Below are positions 8,624-18,187 of a stretch of 64,000 nt of DNA, piece by piece; position 1 is the stretch's first letter; every line of letters begins with the position of its first letter. The translations under genes were made by a program, and so were the position numbers. A model generated the notes under the pieces. It saw nothing but the letters and a program-made list of their open reading frames with translations. It searched no databases and was not told where the DNA came from. This DNA is from Mycobacterium sp. (GTDB lineage Bacteria; Actinomycetota; Actinomycetes; Mycobacteriales; Mycobacteriaceae): contig WOYS01000023.1 of the NCBI GenBank assembly GCA_011620645.1, positions 22,629 through 86,628 of the forward strand. The letters are read 5' to 3'.

Positions 8624-11458
8624 GTGAAAGTGTCTGTCGATGTGTCGCCGGATCCGTCGATACGGGACGGCGTCGAGGTCGCCCGCCGTCTGGTGGTCGA
8701 TCCCGCGACGGGTCTCGCGGGATCGGAGGCGGCACGTCGCCTCCAGCGCGATGGCCCCAACGAGCTTCGGGGCAAGGCGCCGGTACCGCTGTGGCGAAGG
8801 ATCTTTCGTCAGTTCCAGGATCCGCTGATCTACCTTCTGCTCGTCGCGGTCGCGATCTCGACTGGGGCCTGGCTGGCCGAGGGGGCGAGCGGCGCACCGA
8901 TCGACGCTTTGGTGATCGCCACGATCGTCGTGCTCAACGGCGTCCTCGGGTTCGTTCAGGAGAGTAGGGCCGAAGCGGCCGTCAAAGCGCTGCAGTCGAT
9001 GACCGATGCGACGTCGACGGTGCTGCGGGAGGGTGAACTGCGCACGGTGCCGTCGCGGGAGTTGGTGCGCGGCGACATCCTGGTGCTGAACGAGGGCGAC
9101 GCCGTCGGTGCCGATGCCCGGCTGCTGACGGCGGCCGCGCTGCTCCTGTCCGAGGCGTCACTGACCGGCGAAAGCGAGCCGGTGACGAAGACCGCCGCCA
9201 CGTTGACAGACCACCTGCCGCTCGGCGACCGCAGGGACATGGTGTTCCGCGGCACCTCGGTGGTCCAGGGAGTGGGCCGTGCGGTCGTCACCGCCACCGG
9301 GATGGACACCGAGGTCGGTTCGATCGCCGAAATGCTCGAGGCCACCAGGGAGGCCCCCAGCCCCCTGCAGAAGGAGATCGCGAGCGTCAGCAAGCTTCTG
9401 GGCATCACGGTCATCGTGATTGCCGTGGTGGTCATGATCGTCACGGCGCTGGTGAACGAGATCTCCACTTTCAGTCATCTGGTCACCGTCTTGCTGCTGG
9501 GCGTTTCGCTCGCGGTGGCGGCGGTCCCCGAAGGGCTGCCCGCCATCTTGTCCGTCGTCCTGGCCATCGGAGTGCAGCAGTTGGCGCGGCGCAACGCTGT
9601 GGTCAAGAAGCTGCACTCGGTGGAGACGCTGGGTTCGGCCACCGTCATCGCGTCGGACAAGACCGGCACACTGACGAAAAACGAGATGACGATCCAGCGC
9701 ATCCGCACCGCCTCGGGCGAGGTCGAGCTGACCGGCGTCGGTTACCGCCCCGAAGGCACCGCGCTGGCCGGCGGCCGGGAGCTGTCCGATCCGGCGCTGT
9801 CACGCGAGGCACGGATGGTGCTCGCCGGCGGTTCACTGGCCAACAACGCGCAGCTGACATCGCGCGACGGTGAGTGGCAGATCCAGGGCGACCCGACCGA
9901 GGCGGCGTTCTTGGTGGCCGCCCACAAGCTCGCGGGCACCGTCGACCGTGCGCGGCAGTTCGAGCGCCAGGGTGAGATCCCGTTCACGTCCGAGCGAAAG
10001 ATGATGTCCACGTCGGTCTCCGGCGGTGACGAGGGCACTGCGGTGGTGGCCAAGGGTGCGCCCGACGTGTTGCTCCAGCGCTGCGTCGCGGTGCAGGTCG
10101 GCGACCAGGTGATTCCGCTTGACCCCGGTAGGCGGGCAGCCGCGTCGGCCGCCGTCGAAGAGCTGTCCGCGCGGGCGTTCCGCACCCTCGGTGTCGCCTA
10201 CCGCTGGGTCGACGACCCGGACACCTGCGGCCCGCTCGACGTGGCTGACGAACAGAACCTCACCTACCTGGGCGTCGTCGGGATCATCGACCCACCCCGC
10301 CCCAAGGTGGCCGAGGCCGTCGCCGAGGCGCGCCGGGCGGGTGTGCGGGTCATGATGATCACCGGCGATCACCCCACCACCGCGGCGCGCATTGCCGAGG
10401 ACCTCGGCATCGTCGGGCCCGGGGCCACCGCGGTCACCGGGACCGAACTCGACAGCCTGTCCCCCGACCAGCTTCAAGAGGTGACGGCCACGACGTCCGT
10501 CTACGCCCGCGTCGCCCCGCGCAACAAACTCCAGATCGTCGACGCGCTCCAGGCCCGAGGCGAGGTCGTGGCGATGACCGGCGACGGCGTCAACGATGCC
10601 CCGGCACTGAAGTCGGCCGATATCGGTGTGGCGATGGGGATCACCGGGACACAGGTGACCAAGGAAGCCGCGAAGATGATCCTCGCCGACGACAACTTCG
10701 CCACCATCGTCGCGGCCGTCCGCCAGGGCCGGGCCATCTTCGACAACATCAAGAAGTTCCTGCGCTACCTGCTGTCGTCGAACATGGGCGAGGTCTTCAC
10801 CGTGTTCTTCGGTGTAGTGTTCGCCGGCTTCATCGGGATCACCACCACCTCGGGGGAGGCCATCGTCGTGCCGCTGCTGGCCACCCAGATCCTGTGGATC
10901 AATCTCGTCACCGACTCCGGTCCCGCCCTCGCGATGGGCGTGGACCCGGAGATCGACGACGTGATGTCCCGGCCGCCGCGGCGGCCGACCGACCGGCTCA
11001 TCGACCGCGAAATGTGGCGGGGCATCGTGTCCATCGGCCTGGTCATGGGCATCGCCACGCTGTTGACGATAGACATCTTCCTGCCGGGCGGTCTTGTGGA
11101 GGGATCGGACACGTTGGACGTGGCGCGCACCGCCGGGTTCACCACGCTGGTGTTCGCCCAGTTCTTCAACGCCTTCAACTCCCGTTCGGAGGCCACCAGC
11201 GCGTTCTGCCACCTGTTCAGCAACGGCTGGCTGTGGGCGTCGGTGGGCCTGGGTGTACTGCTGCAGATCGCGGTGGTCCAACTGCCGCTGCTGCAAACCG
11301 CTTTCGGCACGGTGTCGATGGACCCGGGCCATTGGGCGGTGGCGGTCGCGATGGCCTCGACAGTGCTGTGGTTCGATGAACTTCGCAAGCTGGCGCTGCG
11401 GGCGCTGCGGGCGCTCCGGCGCGGAAGCGCCCCGACAGATCGGACGAGCCGGGGATGA
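8624..11458 (+). CDS. P2-type cation-transporting ATPase (CtpF/Ca2+-ATPase-like)
   Basis: A 944-residue P-type ATPase that pumps a cation, probably Ca2+ or a related metal, across the plasma membrane. In order it shows a cation ATPase N-domain, the actuator motif TGES near residue 184, the PEGLPA helix near 303 where P2 pumps bind cations, the phosphorylation site DKTGTLT at about residue 345, the ATP-binding and hinge motifs MITGDHPTTA and TGDGVNDAPALKSADIGVAMG, and a C-terminal block of about six membrane helices. It resembles mycobacterial CtpF. No heavy-metal-binding domain or CPC motif is present, so it is not a P1B metal pump. The next gene (CDF exporter) overlaps by four bases. Confidence 0.92.
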   Translation: MKVSVDVSPDPSIRDGVEVARRLVVDPATGLAGSEAARRLQRDGPNELRGKAPVPLWRRIFRQFQDPLIYLLLVAVAISTGAWLAEGASGAPIDALVIATIVVLNGVLGFVQESRAEAAVKALQSMTDATSTVLREGELRTVPSRELVRGDILVLNEGDAVGADARLLTAAALLLSEASLTGESEPVTKTAATLTDHLPLGDRRDMVFRGTSVVQGVGRAVVTATGMDTEVGSIAEMLEATREAPSPLQKEIASVSKLLGITVIVIAVVVMIVTALVNEISTFSHLVTVLLLGVSLAVAAVPEGLPAILSVVLAIGVQQLARRNAVVKKLHSVETLGSATVIASDKTGTLTKNEMTIQRIRTASGEVELTGVGYRPEGTALAGGRELSDPALSREARMVLAGGSLANNAQLTSRDGEWQIQGDPTEAAFLVAAHKLAGTVDRARQFERQGEIPFTSERKMMSTSVSGGDEGTAVVAKGAPDVLLQRCVAVQVGDQVIPLDPGRRAAASAAVEELSARAFRTLGVAYRWVDDPDTCGPLDVADEQNLTYLGVVGIIDPPRPKVAEAVAEARRAGVRVMMITGDHPTTAARIAEDLGIVGPGATAVTGTELDSLSPDQLQEVTATTSVYARVAPRNKLQIVDALQARGEVVAMTGDGVNDAPALKSADIGVAMGITGTQVTKEAAKMILADDNFATIVAAVRQGRAIFDNIKKFLRYLLSSNMGEVFTVFFGVVFAGFIGITTTSGEAIVVPLLATQILWINLVTDSGPALAMGVDPEIDDVMSRPPRRPTDRLIDREMWRGIVSIGLVMGIATLLTIDIFLPGGLVEGSDTLDVARTAGFTTLVFAQFFNAFNSRSEATSAFCHLFSNGWLWASVGLGVLLQIAVVQLPLLQTAFGTVSMDPGHWAVAVAMASTVLWFDELRKLALRALRALRRGSAPTDRTSRG

Positions 11459-12360
11459 CTGCGACTCCGTTGTCCAGGCAGCAGGAGCATCGTCTGCTGT
11501 CACGCTTCATGCTGTTGAGCCTGGCCGCTGCCATCGTGACGATGGCGCTGAAAGCCGGCGCCGCCGTGATCACCGGTTCGGTCGGATTCCTTTCCGACGC
11601 CATGGAATCCGGGGTCAATCTGGTCGCGGCCGTGGTGGCGCTGTGGGCGCTGGGGGTGGCGGCCCGCCCGCGCGACGCCGACCACCACTTCGGTCACGGC
11701 AAGGCGGAGTACCTCTCGGCCCTGGTCGAGGGCGCGATGATCTTCGTGGCCGCCACGGCGATCATCTGGAGTTCGGTCGAACGGCTGATGAGCCCGGCCC
11801 CGCTCGTCCAGCCCGGGCTGGGCCTGGCCCTGTCCACCGCCGCGGCAGGGGTCAACCTCATCGTGGGGCTCACCCTGCAGCGGGTAGGTCGACGACACCG
11901 CTCGATCACCCTCGTCGCCGACGGCAAGCACCTGATGACCGACGTGTGGACTTCCGCCGGGGTGATCGTCGGCATCACCCTTGTCGCACTGACGGATTGG
12001 TATCCGCTCGATCCCATCGTGGCGCTGGCGGTCGGGGTCAACATTCTCTGGACCGGGTACCGGTTGCTACGCGGCTCGATGAGCAGTCTGCTCAGCGCCG
12101 CCCTCCCCGAGCAGGATCACGCCGCAGTAAACGCGGTCCTCGACCGGTATCGCGGCGAGTACCCGATCGAGTTCGCACCGCTGCGCACGGTCGAATCCGG
12201 CCGGCAGCGTCTGGTGTTCGTGGTCGTCACCGTTCCCGGGGAGTGGACCGTACGGGCGGCGCACGAACTTGCCGACCGGCTCGAGAATGACATCGACGCG
12301 GCGCTGCCACACACCGAAACTTTCATTCACGTGGATCCTGCGGGCACGTCTTCCCGATAG
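11455..12360 (+). CDS. Cation diffusion facilitator family exporter (FieF-like)
   Basis: A 301-residue CDF antiporter, expected to export Zn2+, Fe2+ or Mn2+ in exchange for protons. The first metal-site helix carries SDAMESGVNLVAAVV; a DADHHFGHGKAEYLSALVEG loop follows, and the second site helix reads DGKHLMTDVWTSAGV. The HxxxD pattern (H then D in KHLMTD) favours zinc or a broad range of metals. A soluble C-terminal dimer domain follows from about residue 210. The ATGA overlap with the preceding ATPase indicates co-translation, so the two form a cation-efflux pair. The downstream sequence is an IS fragment. Confidence 0.92.
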   Translation: MTATPLSRQQEHRLLSRFMLLSLAAAIVTMALKAGAAVITGSVGFLSDAMESGVNLVAAVVALWALGVAARPRDADHHFGHGKAEYLSALVEGAMIFVAATAIIWSSVERLMSPAPLVQPGLGLALSTAAAGVNLIVGLTLQRVGRRHRSITLVADGKHLMTDVWTSAGVIVGITLVALTDWYPLDPIVALAVGVNILWTGYRLLRGSMSSLLSAALPEQDHAAVNAVLDRYRGEYPIEFAPLRTVESGRQRLVFVVVTVPGEWTVRAAHELADRLENDIDAALPHTETFIHVDPAGTSSR

Positions 12361-12510
12361 CGGGAAGCCAAGATGATTGATTCCCGGTGGTTTGAGGTCG
12401 TAGGCGCTCGAAATCACGCCCGTAGTAGTTCTTGTCGGCGATTATGGTGCGTGGACCGGCTGCCAGCAGATCGGTCAGATGTGGCGTGCTTGTGAGGATG
12501 TCGTGCAGGG
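12361..12510 (-). pseudogene. Fragment of a DDE transposase (IS remnant)
   Basis: On the minus strand, the frame running into the end of glgB reads VALHDILTSTPHLTDLL, then AAGPRTIIADKNYYGRDFE. The ADKxYYGRDFE block is a hallmark of the C-terminal catalytic region of IS4/IS982-like DDE transposases from actinobacteria. Reading frame and similarity are lost after RL, and there is no N-terminal part. Only about 120-150 bases survive, wedged between the CDF gene and glgB, so it marks a past insertion at the island. Confidence 0.6.
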
Positions 12511-14730
12511 CTACCCCTCGTGCGCCAGCCAGACGACACCCAGCGGGGGCAGCGTCATAGAGGCCGAGTACTCCAGATCGTTCCAGCCGATCGCCTCGGC
12601 GGTGAGATCGCCGACGGTGACGCCACTGCCGCCGAATCGGGTGCTGTCGGTATTGAGGATCTCCACCCACCGACCCGGGCGAGGGAGCCCGACCCGATGG
12701 TCGTGGTGGACTACTGGGGTGAGGTTGGCGATGCACGCCACGATTCGCTGATCGGTCACCGGGAACCGGAGGAACGACAGCACGCTGTGGTCGGCGTCGT
12801 TGGGGTCGATCCAGCGGAACCCCGGCCAGTCGAAGTCCTGCTCCCAGAGGGCCGGCTCGTTGCGGTACACCGCGTTGAGTTCTTTTACCAGGCGCTGGAC
12901 TCCGGCGTGCTCGGGGTACTCCAGCAGGTGCCAGTCCACGCTGGCGTGGTACCGCCACTCGTCGTTCTGGGCGATCTCGCCGCCCATGAACAGCAACTGC
13001 CGTCCGGGATGGGCCCACATCCAGGCCAGTAGCGCCCGCAGGTTCGCGAACTTCTGCCAGCGGTCCCCGGGCATCTTGGCCAGCAGCGAACCCTTGCCGT
13101 GGGCGACCTCGTCATGGCTGAGCGGCAGGATGAAGTTCTCGTGAAATGCGTAGAGCAGCGAGAACGTGAGCTCGTGGTGGTGGAACCGGCGATGGACCGG
13201 GTCCTTGGTGAAGTACACCAGCGTGTCGTTCATCCAGCCCATGTTCCACTTGAACCCGAACCCCAGCCCGCCCATAGTGGTGGGGCGGGAGACGGCCGGC
13301 CAGGACGTCGACTCCTCGGCGACCATCATCACCGTCGGGTGGTGTCGGTAGAGCACCTCGTTTACCTCTTTGATGAAGCTGACGGCTTCGAGGTTCTCCC
13401 GGCCTCCGAACCGGTTCGTCACCCATTCACCCTCGCAGCGGGAGTAGTCCAGGTAAAGCATCGAGGCGACGGCGTCCACCCGCAGGCCGTCGATATGGAA
13501 CTCCTCGATCCAGTAGAGGGCGTTCGCGAGGAGGAAGTTGCGGACTTCGTGGCGGCCGTAGTTGAACACCAGCGTGCCCCAGTCGGGGTGCTCCCCCTGT
13601 CGGGGGTCTGCGTGCTCGTAGAGCGCCGTGCCGTCGAAGTGGGCCAGGGCCCAGTCGTCCTTGGGGAAGTGGGCCGCCACCCAGTCGACGAGCACCCCGA
13701 CCCCCGCCTGGTGCATCTGATCCACCAGGTACCGGAAGTCGTCCGGGCTGCCGAACTGCGCCGCTGGCGCGTAGTACCCGGTCACCTGGTACCCCCAGGA
13801 GCCCGAGAACGGATACTGCGCCAGTGGAAGGAACTCCACGTGCGTGAACCCGAGATCGGCCACGTACTGCGGGAGGATCTCGGCCGCCTCCCGATAGGTC
13901 AGCGGACGCCACGACCCGTCGTCGTTCTGGGTCAGCCGCCACGACCCCAGGTGGCACTCGTAGATCGAGACCGGGGCGCGCATGAGGTCCACGGTGGCCC
14001 GCTCGGCGATCCACTGCGCGTCCCCCCACTCATGCGTGCTGGCCGTGACGATGCTGGCGGTGGCGGGGGGTACCTCCGCGGCGTACGCGAACGGGTCAGC
14101 CCGCAAGCTGAGGTGCCCGCCCTGACTGACGACCTCGTACTTGTATCGAGCCCCTGCTCCCACTCCGGGGAGGAAAATCTCCCAGACCCCGGAGCTGCCC
14201 AGCACCCGCATCGGGTGAACCCGGCCGTCCCAGCCGTTGAAGTCCCCGACGACGCGCACGCTCCTGGCGCCCGGAGCCCAGACAGCGAACGACGTCCCAC
14301 ACAGCCCCTGGTGGACGCGCACAATGGCTCCCAGGTGCCGCCACAGCCCCTCGTGTCGACCCTCGCCCAGCAGGTGCAGGTCCATCTCCCCCAGCGTCGG
14401 CCAGCATCCATAGGGATCGTCGAGGAATGTCGTCGTGCCGTTCCGGTCGGTCGACTCGAGGCGGTAGGCGGGGACGGTGTCCGCCTCCAGCACGCCGGCG
14501 AAGACACCAGCGGCGTGGATGCGACGCATCTCGATGCGCGTCCCGCCGCTCAGCACCGCCATCCCCGCAGCATCCGGGCGCCAGCTGCGGATCACCACCT
14601 GCACCCGCCCGTCGCCGTCCTTCTCCAGGTGCGGGCCCAGGATCTGGTGCGGGTCGTGATGATCACCCGCCACGAGCCGCTCAAGATCCGCCCGGCAGAC
14701 CGAACCCTTCAGTTCGACCGGTGCACTCAT
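12511..14730 (-). CDS. glgB: 1,4-alpha-glucan branching enzyme
   Basis: A 739-residue GH13 enzyme that introduces alpha-1,6 branches into glycogen-like glucans. It has an N-terminal N1 domain, a CBM48 domain (GTSFAVWAPGARSVRVVGDFNGWDG near residue 140), and a catalytic barrel with conserved regions HFPKDDWALAHFDGTALYEH, DGLRVDAVASMLYLDYSR (nucleophile Asp), a MMVAEES acid Glu, and LPLSHDEVAHGK. I chose ATG 14730 because GGGGAGG lies eight bases upstream; ATG 14736 would be too close. It lies apart from glgE and other maltosyl-transfer genes, inside a variable island. It is probably a second copy, but one window cannot show this. Confidence 0.94.
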   Translation of the reverse strand: MSAPVELKGSVCRADLERLVAGDHHDPHQILGPHLEKDGDGRVQVVIRSWRPDAAGMAVLSGGTRIEMRRIHAAGVFAGVLEADTVPAYRLESTDRNGTTTFLDDPYGCWPTLGEMDLHLLGEGRHEGLWRHLGAIVRVHQGLCGTSFAVWAPGARSVRVVGDFNGWDGRVHPMRVLGSSGVWEIFLPGVGAGARYKYEVVSQGGHLSLRADPFAYAAEVPPATASIVTASTHEWGDAQWIAERATVDLMRAPVSIYECHLGSWRLTQNDDGSWRPLTYREAAEILPQYVADLGFTHVEFLPLAQYPFSGSWGYQVTGYYAPAAQFGSPDDFRYLVDQMHQAGVGVLVDWVAAHFPKDDWALAHFDGTALYEHADPRQGEHPDWGTLVFNYGRHEVRNFLLANALYWIEEFHIDGLRVDAVASMLYLDYSRCEGEWVTNRFGGRENLEAVSFIKEVNEVLYRHHPTVMMVAEESTSWPAVSRPTTMGGLGFGFKWNMGWMNDTLVYFTKDPVHRRFHHHELTFSLLYAFHENFILPLSHDEVAHGKGSLLAKMPGDRWQKFANLRALLAWMWAHPGRQLLFMGGEIAQNDEWRYHASVDWHLLEYPEHAGVQRLVKELNAVYRNEPALWEQDFDWPGFRWIDPNDADHSVLSFLRFPVTDQRIVACIANLTPVVHHDHRVGLPRPGRWVEILNTDSTRFGGSGVTVGDLTAEAIGWNDLEYSASMTLPPLGVVWLAHEG

Positions 14731-14872
14731 GACCATCGCCTCCCCGACCAAGCGCCGTCGATCGCGCGGCGCATCCACCGAGCGTCGGAATAATCCGTTC
14801 CTTGAGCTATCCACGGCACGGCCGCGGGTGAGACGAGAAGGTGCTGGCTGATCGAACACCCCACCGACTGGG

Positions 14873-14992
14873 TCAACGTCGGCCGTCCCGGTCGGTACCG
14901 CCGCTGCTCAACGGCGCGGGCTGGCGGTCGACGTACAGCGCGGTAAGCGATCGGACCAAATCGGTCCAGTAGGCCACCGTCGCGGCGGCCAC
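14873..14992 (-). CDS. Possible 39-residue small protein downstream of the 14993-15256 gene
   Basis: GTG at 14992 directly follows the stop codon of the upstream gene. The reading frame gives a peptide beginning VAAATVAYWTDLVRSLTALY and ending in a Gly/Asp/Arg-rich tail. It is amphipathic helix-like. The tight junction suggests a coupled reading frame, but the size is small and I recognise no homologue. It could equally be chance. Confidence 0.3.
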   Translation of the reverse strand: MAAATVAYWTDLVRSLTALYVDRQPAPLSSGGTDRDGRR

Positions 14993-15256
14993 TCACTCCT
15001 TGCTTAGCGTCTGGCCCGCACTTCGAACGACGGCGCGCAAGAACTCGATTCGCGCCGCGACGAGCTCCTCGGCCAAGTCTAGGGCGGCGTCGATGACGGT
15101 CTTGCGCCGCGACTGGTCGGCGAGCACGGGAGTCACTGCGTCAACGAACTTTCGCACAGCCTCGATCGCTGTCGTCCGACCGGCTTCGACCGATTCGAGC
15201 ACGTCATCGGACATCTCAGCCCAGCCCGCCACGTTCTTCTGCGGGGTCTCCGTCAT
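14993..15256 (-). CDS. Small hypothetical helical protein
   Basis: An 87-residue protein beginning MTETPQKNVAGW, rich in Ala, Glu, Val and Arg and almost all predicted helix by composition: SDDVLESVEAGRTTAIEA, then KFVDAVTPVLADQSRRKTV, then LAEELVAARIEFLRAVVRSA. It has no signal peptide or membrane segment. The heptad-like spacing of hydrophobics suggests a coiled coil or a phasin-like helical bundle. It lies upstream of glgB on the same strand with 262 bases between them. I know of no defined function for it. The ATG at 15256 was preferred to an upstream start that would run through a 16-bp tandem duplication. Confidence 0.65.
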   Translation of the reverse strand: MTETPQKNVAGWAEMSDDVLESVEAGRTTAIEAVRKFVDAVTPVLADQSRRKTVIDAALDLAEELVAARIEFLRAVVRSAGQTLSKE

Positions 15257-15285
15257 GATCACGCTCCTAACTGATGGCACTGATG

Positions 15286-15317
15286 GCCCAATGACTCTGC
15301 CGCCCAATGACTCTGCC
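15286..15317. repeat. 16-bp perfect tandem duplication
   Basis: GCCCAATGACTCTGCC at 15286-15301 is repeated exactly at 15302-15317, upstream of the 14993-15256 gene and within its probable promoter region. Confidence 0.9.
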
Positions 15318-15400
15318 GTTGCCGCTGTGCGCGTATCAAGAACGAGCTTGTGCGACTATCTACCCGGACCGCCCTCTCTGTCAACCTGGGTCGAGGCATC

Positions 15401-15430
15401 CGCTCCCTGACAATTCGCTCCCTGACAAAA
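15401..15430. repeat. 15-bp near-perfect tandem duplication
   Basis: CGCTCCCTGACAATT at 15401-15415 is followed by CGCTCCCTGACAAAA at 15416-15430; 13 of 15 positions are identical. It lies between the 14993-15256 gene and an IS remnant. Nothing else was recognised in 15318-15450. Confidence 0.8.
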
Positions 15431-15450
15431 TTAGTGACCCGAGGGCGGGG

Positions 15451-15642
15451 ATGGAGAGACTCCCCGAAATGACAAGCAAGGTGACGACATTGGCTCGCGC
15501 GGCCGGGATGCAAGATCCTGGTCGGGCGGCTGACGATGCAACGCAACGTCCTGATCCCGAGGTGCCCGAACGGGCCCGGCGGCGGGCGTTCACCGCGAAG
15601 TACAAGCTGGAAGTCCTAGCCGAGGGCGACCATCCGTTGTAG
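15451..15642 (+). pseudogene. Truncated IS3-like orfA (transposase helix-turn-helix protein)
   Basis: A 63-codon frame beginning MERLPEMTSKVTTLARAAG continues through DDATQRPDPEVPERARRR to FTAKYKLEVLAE. The last block is the start of the helix-turn-helix domain typical of IS3-family OrfA proteins in mycobacteria. After LAE the frame runs into GDHPL and a stop, whereas complete proteins continue for more than 50 residues. The insertion element is therefore cut off, and no orfB or right terminal repeat is present. Confidence 0.65.
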
Positions 15643-15672
15643 CGATGCGCGCGGATCGGCGTCCAGTGCCAC

Positions 15673-15842
15673 ACGACGATCGGATTGCCGCGCTCACCGG
15701 CCTCGGTCACCCGTAGCGTCACGCCATTGGTGTCGACTAGCCGTTCCGTTGGTGTGACCACCATCTCAGGCAAGCACACTTGGTCGGTTCTGACCATGAC
15801 TTCGACCCGGGTCGGAGGGCGGGAACTTGTGATCGTTGTCAA
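15673..15842 (-). pseudogene. N-terminal remnant of an epoxide hydrolase-like alpha/beta hydrolase (EphA type)
   Basis: The minus-strand frame from about 15764 reads MVVTPTERLVDTNGVTLRV, then TEAGERGNPIVV, the usual opening strands of EphA-type hydrolases; the expected HGFPE oxyanion segment and everything after it is missing. The similarity ends at about 15673, close to where the IS orfA fragment ends on the other strand. In mycobacteria an ephA gene lies near ftsH, so this is probably the remains of that gene after an IS-linked deletion. The rest of 15843-15918 is the ftsH upstream region. Confidence 0.55.
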
Positions 15843-15918
15843 GCGGTAACCTTAAGTTTTTCAACTGCGCTTATCGGAAGGACCGGGCCGGCCACACTCG
15901 TGTAGGCCGGAGACATCG

Positions 15919-18171
15919 ATGAACCGTAAAAACGTCATCCGCACGCTGTCGGTGATTGCCGTCGTGCTGCTGCTGGGTTGGTCTTTCTTTTATTTCAGCG
16001 ACGACACCCGCGGCTACAAGCCGGTCGACACCTCGGTGGCGATGGCCCAGATCAATGCCGACAACGTCAAGAACGCCCAGATCGACGACCGTGAGCAGCA
16101 GCTCCGGCTCGAGCTGAAGTCCGGCAATGGCGACACCGAGAACAGCGACAAGATCCTCACCAAGTACCCGACCGGGGTCGGCGTGCAACTCTTCGACGCG
16201 CTCAGCGCCAAGAACGCGAAGATCAACACGGTGGTCAACCAGGGCAGCGTGCTCGGCACCCTGCTCATCTACATGTTGCCGCTGCTGCTGCTGGTCGGTT
16301 TGTTCGTGATGTTCTCCCGCATGCAGTCCGGCGGCCGGATGGGCTTCGGGTTCGGTAAGTCCAGGGCCAAGCAGCTCTCCAAGGACATGCCCAAGACCAC
16401 CTTCGCCGATGTGGCCGGTGCGGACGAGGCGGTCGAAGAGCTCTACGAGATCAAGGATTTCCTGCAAAACCCGAGCCGCTACCAGGCGCTCGGCGCCAAG
16501 ATCCCCAAGGGCGTGCTGCTGTTCGGCCCGCCCGGCACCGGCAAGACGCTGCTGGCGCGCGCGGTGGCCGGCGAGGCCGAGGTACCGTTCTTCACCATCT
16601 CCGGCTCGGATTTCGTCGAGATGTTCGTGGGCGTCGGCGCATCCCGGGTGCGTGACCTCTTCGAGCAGGCCAAGCAGAACAGCCCCTGCATCATCTTCGT
16701 CGACGAGATCGACGCCGTCGGCCGCCAGCGCGGCGCCGGCCTGGGCGGCGGGCACGATGAACGCGAGCAGACACTCAACCAGCTGCTGGTCGAGATGGAC
16801 GGTTTCGGCGAGCGTCAGGGCGTCATCCTGATCGCCGCCACCAACCGTCCCGATATCCTCGACCCCGCACTGCTGCGCCCCGGACGATTCGACCGCCAGA
16901 TCCCGGTGTCCAACCCGGATCTGGCCGGCCGTCGTGCCGTGCTCAAGGTGCACTCCGCGGGCAAGCCGATCGCTGCCGACGCCGATCTGGATGGGCTGGC
17001 CAAGCGGACCGTCGGGATGTCCGGCGCGGATCTGGCCAACGTCATCAACGAGGCCGCACTGCTGACCGCGCGCGAGAACGGCACCGTCATCACCGGCGCG
17101 GCACTGGAAGAAGCCGTGGACCGCGTCGTCGGCGGGCCGCGCCGCAAGAGCCGCATCATCAGCGAGCACGAGAAGAAGATCACCGCCTATCACGAGGGCG
17201 GCCACACCCTGGCTGCGTGGGCGATGCCCGATATCGAGCCGATCTACAAGGTCACCATCCTGGCCCGCGGCCGCACGGGCGGTCATGCCGTCGCGGTGCC
17301 CGAGGATGACAAGGGCCTGATGACCCGCTCGGAATTGGTCGCGCGGCTGGTGTTCGCGATGGGCGGCCGGGCCGCTGAGGAACTGGTTTTCCGCGAGCCC
17401 ACCACCGGTGCGGTCTCCGATATCGAGCAGGCGACCAAGATCGCTCGCGCCATGGTCACCGAGTACGGCATGAGCGCGAAACTCGGCGCGGTCCGGTACG
17501 GCACCGAGCACGGCGATCCATTCCTGGGCCGCTCCATGGGCACGCAGGCCGACTACAGCCACGAGGTCGCGCAGATCATCGACGACGAGGTGCGCAAGCT
17601 GATCGAGGCCGCGCACACCGAGGCGTGGGAGATCCTCACCGAATATCGCGATGTGCTCGACATCTTGGCCGGCGAACTGCTGGAGAAGGAAACCCTGCAC
17701 CGCAAGGAACTCAAGGCGATCTTCGACGGGGTGAAGAAGCGCCCCCGGATCACCATCTTCAATGACTTCGGTGGGCGGGTGCCGTCGGAGAAGCCGCCGA
17801 TCAAGACGCCCGGTGAGCTGGCCATCGAGCGCGGTGAGCCGTGGCCACCGCCGGTGCAGGAGCCTGCCTACAAGAGCGCCATCGTGGAGGCCAGCAAGGC
17901 GGCCGCACAGACGGCAGGCGCGCAGAAGGGGACCAACGGATCCAACGGAGTCGACCAGCACGGCCAGCCCCAACAGGCCCAACCGGATTACGGCGCGCCT
18001 GCCGGCTGGCATGCGCCGGGCTGGCCGCCGCAGCCGACAGGCGCGCAGCCGCCTCCGCCTCCGCAGGCAGGGTGGTACCCGCCTGCGCAGAACCAGCCGC
18101 AGTACGCGCCGGCCCCGCACTCGCCACCGAATGAGGAGCAGGGCCCGGAAGCGCCACGGACCCGTGGCTGA
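15919..18171 (+). CDS. ftsH: ATP-dependent zinc metalloprotease FtsH
   Basis: A 750-residue membrane-anchored AAA+ protease that degrades misassembled membrane proteins and short-lived regulators. An N-terminal membrane helix lies at residues 7-27, an extracytoplasmic domain follows to about 110, and a second helix ([18 protein letters not shown]) lies near 115. The AAA domain has Walker A GPPGTGKT near 203 and Walker B IIFVDEID near 257; the zinc motif HEGGH lies near 425. A disordered Pro/Gln-rich tail of about 110 residues is typical of mycobacterial FtsH. It is the first gene of a co-directional run with folE, whose start lies 16 bases beyond the ftsH stop. Confidence 0.97.
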   Translation: MNRKNVIRTLSVIAVVLLLGWSFFYFSDDTRGYKPVDTSVAMAQINADNVKNAQIDDREQQLRLELKSGNGDTENSDKILTKYPTGVGVQLFDALSAKNAKINTVVNQGSVLGTLLIYMLPLLLLVGLFVMFSRMQSGGRMGFGFGKSRAKQLSKDMPKTTFADVAGADEAVEELYEIKDFLQNPSRYQALGAKIPKGVLLFGPPGTGKTLLARAVAGEAEVPFFTISGSDFVEMFVGVGASRVRDLFEQAKQNSPCIIFVDEIDAVGRQRGAGLGGGHDEREQTLNQLLVEMDGFGERQGVILIAATNRPDILDPALLRPGRFDRQIPVSNPDLAGRRAVLKVHSAGKPIAADADLDGLAKRTVGMSGADLANVINEAALLTARENGTVITGAALEEAVDRVVGGPRRKSRIISEHEKKITAYHEGGHTLAAWAMPDIEPIYKVTILARGRTGGHAVAVPEDDKGLMTRSELVARLVFAMGGRAAEELVFREPTTGAVSDIEQATKIARAMVTEYGMSAKLGAVRYGTEHGDPFLGRSMGTQADYSHEVAQIIDDEVRKLIEAAHTEAWEILTEYRDVLDILAGELLEKETLHRKELKAIFDGVKKRPRITIFNDFGGRVPSEKPPIKTPGELAIERGEPWPPPVQEPAYKSAIVEASKAAAQTAGAQKGTNGSNGVDQHGQPQQAQPDYGAPAGWHAPGWPPQPTGAQPPPPPQAGWYPPAQNQPQYAPAPHSPPNEEQGPEAPRTRG

Positions 18172-18187
18172 ACAGAACGGAGCGTCG

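Noticed and set aside
11394..11420. Nine-base near-repeats at the ATPase C-terminus
   Set aside because: Low-complexity Ala-Leu-Arg coding at the end of a membrane protein; not distinct from codon bias.
9833..11503. Minus-strand open frame opposite the P-type ATPase
   Set aside because: His/Asp/Arg-rich shadow of GC-skewed codons with no recognisable family.
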